DNA from: Delphinus delphis | Taxonomy: Eukaryota > Chordata > Mammalia > Artiodactyla > Delphinidae | Length of the DNA stretch: 64,000 nt | Reading direction: 5' to 3' | NCBI RefSeq assembly: GCF_949987515.2 | Contig: NC_082685.1 | Location: 30,458,168 to 30,522,167 of the forward strand | Part shown: one piece after another, positions 23,426 through 34,885 of the stretch | Layout: each line of letters begins with the position of its first letter | Numbering within the stretch: position 1 is the first letter of the stretch | Made by a program: the position numbers and the translations under genes | Notes under the pieces: generated by a model | What the model was told of the DNA's origin: nothing | The model's input: only the letters and a program-made list of their open reading frames with translations | The model's database searches: none

Positions 23426-23884
23426 ACCTACACCATGTTCCATTGTCCCAGTCTCTTTCTGTCCCTGTCTTTCCAAATGGTAAAAAGAACTATTCATTCA
23501 CTGTCAGGAAATCAACATTTTGGAGGGAAAAGTCTGGCTTCCAAGCAGTATCTTCAGGAACACAAACCTCCAGGGAAAAGAATGTTCTTTCTATGGTGCT
23601 TTCTGTCACTTTGATTTAAAATTATCTCCCACCACAGCAGAGTGGCAATACTTCAGAGACTGCTGGATATTGGATGCTCTCATACCTAACCCTGCACAGT
23701 CCACTTCATGTAGGTTACACTAGCAAGATAGCCTCCTACATAGGAGAAGAAAGCTGACTCTGAAAATGATAAAGGATGGCAACTTTCACCCGGAAGGGAT
23801 TTTAAAAAATCATAATCTGCTGTAAAATTACCAGCACTGTCATTAAGATGTGATTAAGAACCTTCAAGGCATTAAGAATCTTCC
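23426..23884. other. Unique DNA up to the full-length L1
   Basis: No recognised element. It ends at ATTAAGAATCTTCC, immediately before the L1 start. Confidence 0.5.
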
Positions 23885-26232
23885 AAGATGGCCGAGGAGT
23901 AAGATGTGGAGATCACCTTCCTCCCCACAATTACATCAGAGAAACATCTACATTTGGAACAACTCCTACAGAACACCTACTGAATGCTGGCAGAAGACCT
24001 CAGACTTCCCAAAAGGCAAGAAACTCCCCACGTACCTGGGTAGGGCAAAAGAAAAAAAACAGAGACAAAAGAATAGGGACGGGACCTGCACCAGTAGGAG
24101 GGAGCTGTGAAGTAGGTTTCCACACACTAGGAAGCCCCTTCGCGGGCGGAGACTGCGGGGGGCGGAGGGGGGAAGCTTCAGAGCCACAGAGGAGAGCGCA
24201 GCAACAGGGGTGCGGAGGGCAAAGTGGAGAGATTCCCGCACAGAGGATCAGTGCCAACCAGCACTCACCAGCCCGAGAGGCTTGTCTGCTCACCCGCCGG
24301 GGCGGGCGGGGGCTGGGAGCTGAGGCTCGGGCTTTGGAGGTCGGATCCCAGGGAGAGGACTTGGGCTGGCTAAGTGAACACAGCCTGAAGGGGGCTAGGG
24401 CGCCACAGCTAGCCGGGGGGGAGACCGGGAAAAAGTCTGGACCTGCCTAAGAGACACGAGACCATTGTTTCAGGGTGTGTGAGGAGAGGGGCTTCAGAGC
24501 ACCGCCTAAACGAGCTCCAGAGCTGGGCACAAGCCACGGCTATCAGCGTGGACCGCAGAGATGGGCATGAGACGCTAAGGCTGCTGCTGCCGCCACCAAG
24601 AAGCCTGTGTGCGAGCATAGGTCACTCTCCACACCTCCCCTCCTGGGAGGCTGTGCAGCCCTCCACTGCCAGGGTCCCAGGATCCAGAGACAACTTCCCC
24701 AGGAGAACGCACGGCGAGCCTCAGGCTGTTGTAATGTCACGCTGGCCTCTGCCGCCACAGGCTCGCCCAGCATTCCGTACTCCTCCGTCCCCCCAGCCTG
24801 AGTGAGCTAGAGCCCCGTAATCAGCTTCTACTTTAACCCCTTCCTGTATGAGTAAAGAACAGATGTCCTCAGGCAACCTACACACAGAGGCAGGTCCAAA
24901 TCGAAAACTGAAGCCCAGGAGCTGTGCGAACAAAGAAGAGAAAAGGACCTTTCTCCCAGCAGCCTCAGGAGCAGCAGATTAAATCTCCACAATCAACTTG
25001 ATGTACCCTGCATCTCTGTAATACCTGAAAAGACAACGAACCATCCCAATATTGAGGCAGTGGACTATGGGAGCAAATGTAGACTTGGGGTTCGCTTTCT
25101 GCATCTAATTTGTTTCTGGTTTTATGTTGATCTTAGTTTAGTATTTAGAGTTTATTGTCATTGCTAGATTTGTTTATTGATTTGGTAGCTCTCTTCCATT
25201 TTTTTTTTTTTTTACATATAGATATGTATTACTCTTTCCTTTTTCGCTTTTTGTGAGCGTGTATGTGCATGCTTTTTTGTGTAATTTTGTCTGTATAGCT
25301 TTGCTTTTACCATTTGTCCTAGGGTTCTATCTTTCTTTCATTTTTTTTTTTTGTATAGTTTTTAGCACTTGTTATCATTGATGGACTTGTTTTTTCGTTT
25401 GGTTACTCTCTTCTTTCTTTTTTTTTGTTTTTTGCGGTACGCGGGCCTCTCACTGTTGTGGCCTCTCCCATTGCGGAGTACAGGCTCCGGACGCGCAGTC
25501 TCAGCGGCCATGGCTCAGCTGCTCCGCGGCATGGGGGATCTTCCTGGACCGGGGCATAAACCCGTGTCCCCGGCATCGGCAGGCGGACTCTCAACCACTG
25601 CACAACCAGGGAAGCCCTTTTATTACATTTTAATTTTTAAATTTTTAACAATTTTTAAAAAATTATTTCAATAACCTTATTTTATTTTATTTTCTTCTTT
25701 CTTTCTTTCTTTCCTCACCCTTTTCTTCGGAGTCATGTGGCTGACAGGGTCTTGTTGCTCTGGCTGGGTGTCAGGTCTACGTCTCTGAGATGGGAGAGCC
25801 AAGTTCACGACATGGGTCCACCAGAGAGCCCTGGCTCCACGTAATATCAAATGGCAAAAGCTCTCCCAGAGATCTCCATCTCAACGCTAAGACCCAGCTC
25901 CACTCAACAATCAGCAAGCTACAGTGCTGGACACCCTATGCCAAACAACTAGCAAGACAGGAACACAATGCCACCCATTAGCAGAGAGGCTGCCTAAAAT
26001 CATAATGAGGTCACAGACACCCCAAAACACACAAGATGCGGTCCTGCCCACCAGAAAGACAAGATGCAGCCTCATCCACCAAAACACAGGCACCAGTCCC
26101 CTCCACCAGGAAGCCTACACAACCTACACAACTGAACAAACCTTAGCCTCTGGGGGTAGACACTAAAAACAACAGGAACTACGAACCTGCAGCCTGCAAA
26201 AAGGAGACCCCAAACACACTAAGTTAAGCAAA
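23885..26232 (+). promoter_or_regulatory. L1 5' UTR / internal promoter region
   Basis: Starts AAGATGGCCGAGG, which contains the AAGATGGC site bound by YY1 at the start of L1s in other mammals. From about 24120 to 24830 it is the most CpG-rich DNA in the window (for example CGCGGGCGGAGACTGCGGGG and CACCCGCCGGGGCGGGCGGG). It then changes at 25080-25430 into T-rich, and after the nested SINE into A/C-rich sequence. The ORFs it holds on both strands (24479-24805, 23966-24293) are composition-driven. It was probably once a Pol II internal promoter; present activity is unknown. Confidence 0.8.
25420..25617 (-). mobile_element. CHR-2-type SINE nested in the L1 5' UTR
   Basis: Reverse copy from a T-rich tail and TTTTTTGCGGTACGCGGGCC to AACCAGGGAAGCCC. 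It lacks about 9 bases in the middle (GGCTCAGCTGCTCC where other copies read GGCTCACGGGCCCAGC...). It sits in a T-rich stretch, so the TSD (CTTTT-type) cannot be defined exactly. It inserted after the L1. Confidence 0.93.
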
Positions 26233-27123
26233 GTGAGAAGGCAGAGAAACACACAGCAGATGAAGGAGCAGGTAAAAACCCACCAGACCAAACAAATGAA
26301 GAGGAAATAGGAAGTCTACCTGAAAAAGAATTCAGAGTAATGACAGTAAAGATGATCCAAAACCTTGGAAAAAGAATGAAGAAAATACAAGAAATGTATA
26401 ACAAGAAGCTAGAAGAACTAATGAGCAAACAAACTGAGATGAATAACAATAAATGAAATTAAAAATTCTCTAGGAGGAATCAACAGCAGAATAACTGAGG
26501 CAGAAGAACGGATAAGTGACCTGGAAGATAAAATAGTGGAAATAACTACTGCAGAGCAGAATAAAGAAAAAAGAATGAAAAGAATTGATGACAGTCTCAG
26601 AGACCTCTGGGACAACATTAAATGCACCAACATTCAAATTATAGGGGTCACAGAAGAAAAAGAGAAAAAGAAAGGGACTGAGAAAATATCTGAAGAGATT
26701 ATAGTTGAAAACTTCCCAAACAAGGGAAAGGAAATACTCAATCAAGTCCAGGAAGCACAGAGAGTCCCATACAGGATAAATCCAAGGAGAAACACGCCAA
26801 GAAACATATTAATCAAACTATCAAAAATTAAATACAAAGAGAAAATATTAAAAGCAGCAAGGGAAAAGCAACAAAAAACATACAAGGGAATCCCCATAAG
26901 GTTAACAGCTGATCTTTTAGCAGAAACTCTGTAAGCCGGAAGGGAGTGGCAGGACATATTTAAAGTGATGAAAGGGAAAAATTTACAACCAAGATTATTC
27001 TACCCAGCAAGGATCTCATTCAGATTCGACAGAGAAATGAAAACCTTTATAGACAAGCAAAAGTTAAGAGAATTCAGCACCACCAAACCAGCTTTACAAC
27101 AAATGCTAAGGGAACTTCTCTAG
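26233..27123 (+). pseudogene. L1 ORF1 relic (RNA-binding chaperone)
   Basis: The frame fits L1 ORF1p, a coiled-coil protein with an RRM-like and a C-terminal domain that coats L1 RNA. The expected start codon reads GTG at 26233. A single-base loss near 26272 shifts the frame, and a further 2-base loss near 26448 restores it. From 26461 the good frame reads through residues such as EAEERISDLEDKIVE (coiled-coil end) and RDLWDNIKCTNIQIIGV (RRM start). It is stopped by an in-frame TAA at 26932-26934 where a Gln codon would be expected. The original stop TAG lies in the same frame at 27121-27123. Confidence 0.9.
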
Positions 27124-27181
27124 GCAGGAAACACAAAAGAAGGAAAAGGCCTACAAAGACAAACCCAAAACAACTAAGAAA

Positions 27182-30100
27182 ATGGTAATAGGAACATACA
27201 TATCGATAATTACCTTTAGTTTAAATGGATTAAATGCTCCAACCAAAACACACAGACTGGCTGAATGGATACAAAAACAAGACCCGTACATATGCTGTCT
27301 ACAAGAGACCCACTTCAGACCTAGGGACACATACAGACTGAAAGTGAGGGGATGGAAAAACATATTACATGTAAATGGAAATCAAAAGAAAGCTGGAGTA
27401 GCAATTCTCAAATCAGACAAAATAGACTTTAAAGTAAAGACTATTACAAGAGACAAAGAAGGACACTACACAATGATCAAGGGACCAATCCAAGAAGATA
27501 TAACAATTTTAAATATTTATGCCCCCAACATAGCAGCATCTCAATACATAAGGCAAATGCTAAGAGCCATAAAAGGGGATATCAACAGTAACACAATCAC
27601 AGTAGCGGACTTTAACACCCCACTTTCACCAACGGACAGGTCATACAAAATGAAATCAAATAAGGAAACACAAGCTTTAAATGATACATTAAACAACATG
27701 GACCTTATTGATATTTATAGGACATTCCATCCAAAAACAACAGAATACACTTTTTTCTCAAGTGCTCATGGAACATTCTCCAGGATAGATCATATCTCAG
27801 TCACAAACCAAGGCTTGGTAAACTTAAGAAAATTGAAATCATATCAAGTATCTTTTCCAACCACAACACTATGAGCTTAGATATCAATTACAGGAAAAAC
27901 CTGTAAAAAATACAAACACATGGAGGCTAAACAATACACTACTAAATAACCAAGAGATCTCTGAAGAAATCAAAGAGGAAATCAAAAAATACCTAGAAAC
28001 AAATGACAATGAAAACATGACGACCCAAACCCTATGGGATGCAGCAAAAGCAGTTCTAAGAGGGAATTTTATAGCAATACAATCCTACCTCAAGAAACAA
28101 GAAACATCTCAAATAAAAAAACCTAACCTTACACCTAAAGCGATTAGAGAAAGAAGACCAAAAACACCCCAAAGTTAGCATAAGGAAAAAAATCATAAAT
28201 ATCAGATCAGAAATAAATGAAAAAGAAATGAAGGAAACAATAGCAAAGATCAATAAAACTAAAAGCTGGGGCTTCCCTGGTGGTGCAGTGGTTGGGGGTC
28301 TGCCTGTCGATGCAGGGGATGCGGGTTTGTGCCCCGGTCCGGGAGGGTCCCACAAGCCGCAGAGCACCTGGGCCCGTGGGCCGTGGCCGCTGAGCCTGCG
28401 CATCCGGATCCTGTGCTCCGCAACGGGAGAGGCCACGGCAGTGAGAGGCCCGCATACCGCAAAAAACAAAAAACAAAAAACTAAAAGCTGGTTCTTTGAG
28501 AAGATAAACAAAATTGATAAACCATTAGCCAGACTCATCAAGAAAAAAAAGGGAGAAGTCTCAAATCAAGAGAATTAGAAATGAAAAAGAAGAAGTACCA
28601 ACTGACACTGCAGAAATACAAAGGATCATGAGAGATTACTACCAGCAACTACATGTCAATAAAATGGACAACCTGGAAGAAATGGACAAATTCTTAGAAA
28701 AGCACGACCTTCTGAGACTGAACAAAGAAGAAATAGAAAATATAAACAGACCCATCACAAGCACTGAAATTGAAACTGTGATTAAAAATCTTCCAACAAA
28801 CAAAAGCCCAGGACCAGATACCTTCACGGTGAATTCTATCAAACATTTAGAGAAAACTAACACCTATCCTTGTCAAACTCTTCAAAAATATAGCCAACTC
28901 ATTCTACAAGGCCACCATCACCCTGAAACCAAAACCAGACAAAGATTTCACAAAAAAAGAAAACTACAAGCCAATATCACTGATGAACACAGATGCCAAA
29001 ATCCTCAACAAAATACTAGCAAACAGAATCCAATAGCACATTAGAAGGATCATACACGATGATCAAGTGGGGTTTATCCCAGGAATGCACGTATTCTTCA
29101 ATATTCACAAATCAATCAATGTGATACACCATATTAACAAATTGAAGCAGCAAAAACATATGATCAACTCAATAGATGCAGAAACAGCTTTCAACAAAAT
29201 TCAACAGCCATTTATGATAAAAACTCCCCAGAAAGTAGGCATAGAGGGAACTTACCTCAACATAATAAAGGCCATATATGACAAACCCACAGCCAACATC
29301 ATTCTCAATGGTGAAAAACTGAAACCATTTCTTATAAGATCAGGAACAAGACAAGGTTGTTCACGCTCACCACTATTATTCAACACACTTTTGGAAGTTT
29401 TAGCCACAGCAATCAGAGAAGAAAAAGAAATAAAAGGAATACAAGTCGGGAAAGAAGAAGTAAAGCTGTCACTGTTTGCAGATGACATGATACTATACAT
29501 AAAGAATCCTAAAGATGCTACCAGAAAACTACTAGAGCTAATCAATGAATTTGGTAAAGTAGCAGGATACAAAATTAATGCACAGAAATCTCTGGCATTC
29601 CTATACACTAATGATGAAAAATCTGAAAGTGAAATCAAGAAAACAGTCCCATTTACCATTGCAACAAAAAAATAAAATACCTAGGAAGAAACCTACCTAA
29701 GGAGACAAAAGACCTGTAGGCAGAAAAGTATAAGACACTGATGAAATAAATTAAAGATGATACAGATAGATGGAGAGATATACCATGTTCTGGGATTGGA
29801 AGAATCAACACTGTGAAAATGACTATACTACCCAACACAATCTATAGATTCAATGCAATCTCTATCAGACTACCAATGGCATTTTTCACAGAACTAGAAT
29901 AAAAAAAATTCACAATTTGTATGGAAACACAAAAGACCCTCAATAGCCAAAGCAATCTTGAGAAAGGAAAACGGAGCTGGAGGAATCAGGCTCCCTGACT
30001 TCAGACTATACTACAAAGCTACAGTAATCAACACAGTATAATACTGGCACAAAAACAGAAATATAGATCAATGGAACAGTATAGAAAGCCCAGAGATAAG

Positions 30101-31207
30101 CCCACGCACATAGGGTCATCTTGTTTTTGATAAAGCAGGCAAGAATATACAATGGAGAAAAGACAGCCTCTTCAATAAGTGGTGCTGGGAAAACTCGACA
30201 GCTACATGTAAAAGAATGAAATTAGAACACTCCCTAACACTAAAAAAAATAAGCTCAAAATGGATTAAAGACCTAAATGTGAGGCTAGACACTATAAAAC
30301 TCTTAGAGGAAAACATAGGCAGAACACTCTATGACATAAAACACAGCAAGGTCCTTTTGACCAATCTCCTAGAGAAATGGAAATAAAAACAAAAATAAAC
30401 AAATGGGACCTAATGAAACTTAAAAGCATTTGCACAGCAAAGGAAAACATAAACAAGATGAAAAGACAACCCTCAGCAAGGGAGAAAATATTTGCAAATG
30501 AAGCAACAGACAAAGGATTAATCTCCAAAATTTTCAAGCCACTCATGCAGCTCAATATTAAAACAAACAAACAAAAAAAACAAAAACAACAACCCAATCT
30601 AAAAACGGGCAGAAAACTTAAACAGCCATTTCTCCAAAGAAGATATACAGATTGCCAACAAACATATGAAAGGATGCTCAACATCACTGATCATGAGAGT
30701 AATGCAAATCGAAACTACAATGAGATATCTCCTCACGCCCATCAGGATGGCCATCATAAAAAAATCTACACACAGTAAATGCTGGAGACGGTGTGGAGAA
30801 AAAGGAACCCTCTTGCACTGTCGGTGGAAATGCAAATTGATAGAGCTACTGTGGAGAACAGTATGGAGGTTCCTTAAAAAACTAAAAATAGAACTACCAT
30901 ACGATCCAGCAATCCCACTGCTGGGCATATACCCTGAGAAAACCATAATTCAAAAATAGTCATGTACCACAATGTTCATTGCAGCTCTATTTACAATAGC
31001 CAGGACATGGAAGCAACCGAAGTGTCCATCAACAAATGAATGGATAAAGAAGATGTGACACATATATACAATGGAATATTACTCAGCCACAGAAAGGAAA
31101 TTGAGTTATCTGTAGTGAGGTGGATGGACCTAGGGTCTGTCCTACAGAGTGAAGTAAGTCAGAAAGAGAAAAACAAATACCATATGCTAACACATACACA
31201 TGGAATC
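27182..31207 (+). pseudogene. L1 ORF2 relic (endonuclease and reverse transcriptase)
   Basis: ATG at 27182 opens the endonuclease domain (230 codons, to 27874). Visible are the QETH motif (catalytic Glu) and the DFN motif. After a one-base frameshift near 27800 the conserved SDH motif reads SNH at 27856-27864, so a catalytic Asp is lost. The reverse transcriptase follows in pieces (28228-28578, 28628-29044, 29067-29675), with the FADD catalytic motif at 29475-29486. The C-terminal cysteine motif CWRRC...HCRWKC lies at 30780-30833. There are several frameshifts, a short deletion near 28893, and a nested SINE at 28270-28476. The frame ends at about 31207; its normal stop is mutated to a Lys-rich run. 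Confidence 0.93.
28270..28476 (+). mobile_element. CHR-2-type SINE nested in L1 ORF2
   Basis: Begins GGCTTCCCTGGTGGTGCAG, ends CATACCGCAAAAAAC-type tail. A perfect 15-bp TSD, AAAACTAAAAGCTGG, lies at 28255-28269 and 28477-28491. The duplication encodes the same ORF2 residues (KTKSW) on both sides. The SINE plus one TSD copy add exactly 222 bp (74 codons) with no stop in the ORF2 frame. Confidence 0.98.
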
Positions 31208-31799
31208 AAAAAAAAAAAAAAAATAGTGCTGAAGAAGCTAGAGGCAGGACAGAAATAAAGATGCAGGCGTAGGGGTTTCCCTGGTGGCGCAGTGGTTGAG
31301 AGTCTGCCTGCCAATGCAGAGGACATGGTTTCATGCCCCGGTCCGGGAGGATCCCACATGCCGCGGCGCAGCTGGGCCTGTGAGCCATGACCACTGGGTC
31401 TGCGCGTCCGGAGCCTGTGATCCACAACGGGAGACGCCACAACAGTGAGAGGCCTGCGTAACGCAAAAAAAAAAAAATAGATGTAGAGAATTGACTTGAG
31501 GACACAGGGAGGGGGAAGGGTAAGCCGGCATGAAATGAGAGAGTGGCATGGACATATATATATACATTACCAAATGTAAAACAGATAGCTAATGGGAAGC
31601 AGCCGCATAGCACAGGGAGATCAGCTCGGTGCTTTGTGACCACCTAGAGGGGTGGGATAGGGAGGGTGGGAGGGAGAAGCAAGAGGGAGGAGATATGGAG
31701 ATATATGTATATGTATAGTTGATTCACTTTGTTATAAAGCAGAAACTAACACACCATTGTAAAGCAATTATACTCCGATAAAGATGTTTAAAAAAAAAA
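31208..31799 (+). other. L1 3' UTR
   Basis: Includes the A-run after ORF2 (31209-31224), AGCTAGAGGCAGGACAG, a SINE insertion, GGAAGCAGCCGCATAGCACAG, GATCAGCTCGGTGCTTTGTG, GGAGGGTGGGAGGGAGAAGC (a G-rich stretch at 31650-31690) and CACACCATTGTAAAGCAATT. The order is that of cetartiodactyl L1 3' UTRs. Confidence 0.9.
31273..31477 (+). mobile_element. CHR-2-type SINE nested in the L1 3' UTR
   Basis: From GGGTTTCCCTGGTGGCGCAG to GCGTAACGC plus 13 A's. Left flank AGATGCAGGCGTAG, right flank AGATGTAGAG: probably the TSD with a 6-bp loss on one side. Its start carries GGTTTCC rather than the usual GCTTCC. Confidence 0.95.
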
Positions 31800-32550
31800 C
31801 ATATTAGGGAGAATGAATATGGGGAGTGTGATTCTCAGAGACTAAAAACTAAGTGGGAAATATATGCAGCTCAGCTCACCAATCAGCAGAGGGGAATCCA
31901 CAGGCACTTCCATTTGTAAGAAAGAAATCGTTCTCATCAGAAACAGAGAATAAAGATTTCTTTCTTCTTCCACCCTTACAAGTCCTGCATGGCATTTTGA
32001 AAGCATGAGCCTTATTGAGCAGAAATGGCAAGTAGCAATGAAAAAGTAGCAATCAGAAGCTGCAAACACTTCATATTTTTGAAGTTAAAAAATGCTTCAA
32101 ATATTAAATCTTTACATCTCTTATTAAAAATATTTTTACAAACCACATACTAATTGATAAATAAGTTATCTTATACTTTTAACTTAGCTTTTCACATTAC
32201 TCATCTTACCCTTTTCTAGTTAAATTAATGTTTAACTTCTAAAATAACACATCAAAGCTACAGTTTTTTGGGGTGTTGGGATTTTTTTGGTGGTGGTGGG
32301 GATATGGACAGAGAGTCTTGTATGGTTTCCTTTTATTTATTTTCAGGTAGTGTTTGGCTCTTTCTCCGAGTAGCCAGAATATACATATTTTAAAGCTCTT
32401 TTATAAAGCGTTTACAGCAAGTGACATGTTTTGTATTGTCTGACATTTGTATTCACATAAATCTACACATTCCACAGAGTTCAGCAGTTTAAAAGCTGTG
32501 TTAACACTGTGTTCAAGAGGTAAAATTGACAGATGTGCATGATACACATC
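31800..32550. other. Unique DNA
   Basis: No repeat or gene recognised; a G/T-rich patch lies at 32265-32310. Confidence 0.5.
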
Positions 32551-32559
32551 TCTTGTTTG

Positions 32560-33100
32560 GGCCACCTAGTCACCATTTACACATACTTCAGGCAAAACTT
32601 CCTGATCATCATTGAAGAATCTACCCATCCAGCACTTTGTCTCTGCCACCTCTGAGGGGACTCCAGGAGTGGAGTGTGCTATTTAACCCAAGCCTGCTAT
32701 TAAATTCCAATCCTCCGATCACAGCCATTGGTTCAGGGATGGTCATATGACCAAAGATGTCCAATGAGAGGGAATTTGTGGATTCCCTCAGGACATTTGT
32801 GGATATCATCAGGAAAAGGACATACACGTTTCTTCTGGATGGGAACATACCCAGGATAACTAGGAACCATCGATACAACCACTGGGAGAAGAGCCTGTGT
32901 GCAAATGAAGCCAATCCATGGAGGAGGGTGGGACCAACAGATCTAAGATCAGAAGAAACCAGACCTGCCTAACATGATAGCCTGGAGCACGTGAAGCCAA
33001 ACATGTTACTGGACTTTTTAGTTGAGTTGTCCAGTAAATGCTGCTTGCCTGTGTGTTTGTCAGTTTAAGTTGGATTTTTCCTTACTTTCAACAACTATTA
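32560..33100. repeat. Probable ancient LTR or DNA-element relic, family unresolved
   Basis: GCCATTGGTTCAGGGATGGTC, ATGACCAAAGATGTCCAATG, AGAGGGAATTTGTGG, GAAGCCAATCCATGGAGGAG and CTTTTTAGTTGAGTTGTCCAG resemble, in order, a mammalian repeat I know by sight but cannot name. The short ORFs 32757-32972 (plus) and 32621-32914 (minus) lie in it and have no domain. Confidence 0.45.
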
Positions 33101-34270
33101 CTGCCATGGTTCATAACTATCATCGTTGGTTATAATCTTTCCTACTACTATATTATTTGACCAGGCAAGAGTATTCCAGAGCATTTCAGAGTCCTTTTTA
33201 AGAGGATAATATGCTGAAAGTCATGTAGTAGGGAGGCTAGTCTGGCAGCTATGTGCAGGTTGGGAGAGGCCAGACAGTGCAGAACACAGTTGCAGCAATG
33301 GAAATGGGACTGGATGAAGGTCTGGCCGTAGGGGAGAGAGAAGACAGGACTGTTAGCCCTCTCAGCTCAGAGAGAGAAATCCAGGGTACTGCCTGAGGAT
33401 ATATAGCAAGACAAAACCTGAAAAAACAACACAGAGGAGTCCTACCCATTTCTTCTGTGACCTTCTGGTGTTTTTCTTGTGGTTAACAAGCATTTGTGGA
33501 GCACCCACTAAGGACTAAGTACGATGTATTACATCGCAGACCACAGGAGTTACATTTAAAATGTGTCTTCAACTTCCAAAGTTGTAACATGCTCTTTCCT
33601 CCACTTTAATATCTTCAGCTAAAATTCAAAAGACACAAGGAAACTGAGGAATTATTTCATATTTTATTCTACAGATAATTACGTACCCTGACCCAGTTTG
33701 CATAGTGTACAAGACAATTTCAGTTTCTTTACAGGAGCTAAATTATGAGCTTTCTGTTATTCAATTAGTTCGCACTGACTCCTGGAAGCCAGAGTTCAGA
33801 TCTGAAAGCCTGGTCAAATGCATGAGATATTTACATATATTCATCACAGCACACCCTTTAAGATGACATTAATTAGAGTAAAATATCTGAATCTCACTGC
33901 GTTATGATTAGAGATACCACAATAATGCAGACTCTGCCACGAGGGTGGAGATATCCATAGCAAGATAATGTTCTGAGCACTTAGAGAAGGCAATGGTAGG
34001 CTCCTTGAGAGGAGCATTAAAAAACTGTCTTGTTCTTTTCTCTGAGGCTATAAAAGAGCCATCATCCTTCTTATTAATATTAATCTCAGTGCTCCCAATG
34101 TGGTGCTCAATGAGAACCCAGTGTCTCAGTGTCTGAAAAAGATGAAATATAATAAAGATCACTGCTATCTACACTTGTTTAACTTCCTTATGAGCTCTCC
34201 TATAATTTGTGAAAACTGGAAGAAATTCCTCTTAAAACAATGATTCAAGTATATCTGCTGTTCAGCTGAA
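33101..34270. other. Unique DNA
   Basis: No recognised element. The block 33680-33890 is AT-rich with several ATTA/TAAT words and may be constrained, but there is no proof. Confidence 0.45.
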
Positions 34271-34284
34271 GAATTATTATTAAA

Positions 34285-34485
34285 TAGCAATAATAAAAAG
34301 CTTTCACTGAGTCCTTAAACTCTGCATATAAATGTATGATGTAAGTAATTTCCACTACCCTTATTAGCTTTGTCCTACAGGCAAGGAACTTCAAGCTCAG
34401 AAAGGTTAAGCAACTTGCCTAAACTTGCAGAGTTAGTAGGAGGTAGAGCTAGGAATTACCCAGGAAAATCGATGTTCAAAATCCA
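34285..34485 (+). repeat. MIR SINE
   Basis: CTTTCACTGAGTCCTTAAAC, GTAAGTAATTTCCACTACCC, CTCAGAAAGGTTAAGCAACTT, GCCTAAACTTGCAGAGTTAG and TAGGAGGTAGAGCTAGGAATT follow the MIR order. Confidence 0.65.
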
Positions 34486-34704
34486 AACTTTGCCAATGTG
34501 TGAAATTAACACATGGCTGTAAGCCCCAGATACAGCAACAATCTAGGTCAACTCTTCCAGCAACAGACTGGGACCTCTGGGTGAGCAGGTGCTGTTTCTT
34601 AGCCATACTTTGCTTGTCTGTGTGTTGTTTTTTCTGTTTGTTTGTTTGTTTTTTTAAACTACTTCTGTAATACAAGGAAGGGCTCTGGGGAAAAGTATAC
34701 TAGT

Positions 34705-34885
34705 AATCAGGAGTCATCGCTATATGTTAAGCATGTTATCTCCCCTATCTTTAACAACCACCTATAGAGCAGGCATTAGTATTTCCATGGAAAAAGATGA
34801 TGATCAGAGAGGCTAACAATGGTCACAAAGCCAATGTGTGGCAGAGACAGTTTGAATTCAGGATCATAACATCCCAAAGCAAAGG
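34705..34885 (+). repeat. MIR SINE
   Basis: GCTATATGTTAAGCATGTTATC, AACCACCTATAGAGCAGGC, ATGATCAGAGAGGCTAAC, CACAAAGCCAATGTGTGGCA and GTTTGAATTCAGGATC match the second half of MIR. Confidence 0.6.

Larger units (their letters stand above)
23885..31799 (+). mobile_element. Full-length but inactive L1 retrotransposon (cetartiodactyl type)
   Basis: A complete L1 layout of about 7.9 kb including three nested SINEs (about 7.3 kb without them): CpG-rich 5' UTR (23885-26232), ORF1 relic (26233-27123), a short inter-ORF spacer, ORF2 relic (27182 to about 31207) and a 3' UTR ending in an A-run (31790-31799). In the family, ORF1 encodes an RNA-binding chaperone and ORF2 an endonuclease plus reverse transcriptase that copy RNA into the genome. 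Both frames are broken here, so the copy cannot move. The 3' AATAAA-type signal reads GATAAA at about 31777. The flanks show at best a weak CATTA-type duplication, so no secure TSD. Confidence 0.95.

Noticed and set aside
23860..23884. A TSD for the full-length L1 (CATTAAGAAT-like word against CATATTAGGGAGAAT after the tail)
   Set aside because: Similarity is too weak to separate from chance, so no TSD is claimed.
24479..24805. GC-rich ORFs on both strands near 24-25 kb as a first exon with CpG island
   Set aside because: The region is the L1 5' UTR; its order of motifs and its position before ORF1 explain the GC content.
27182..27874. 230-codon open frame, the longest in the window, as a host gene
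   Set aside because: Its motifs (QETH, DFN, RIDH) and position after ORF1 are those of the L1 endonuclease; it is annotated as part of the ORF2 relic.
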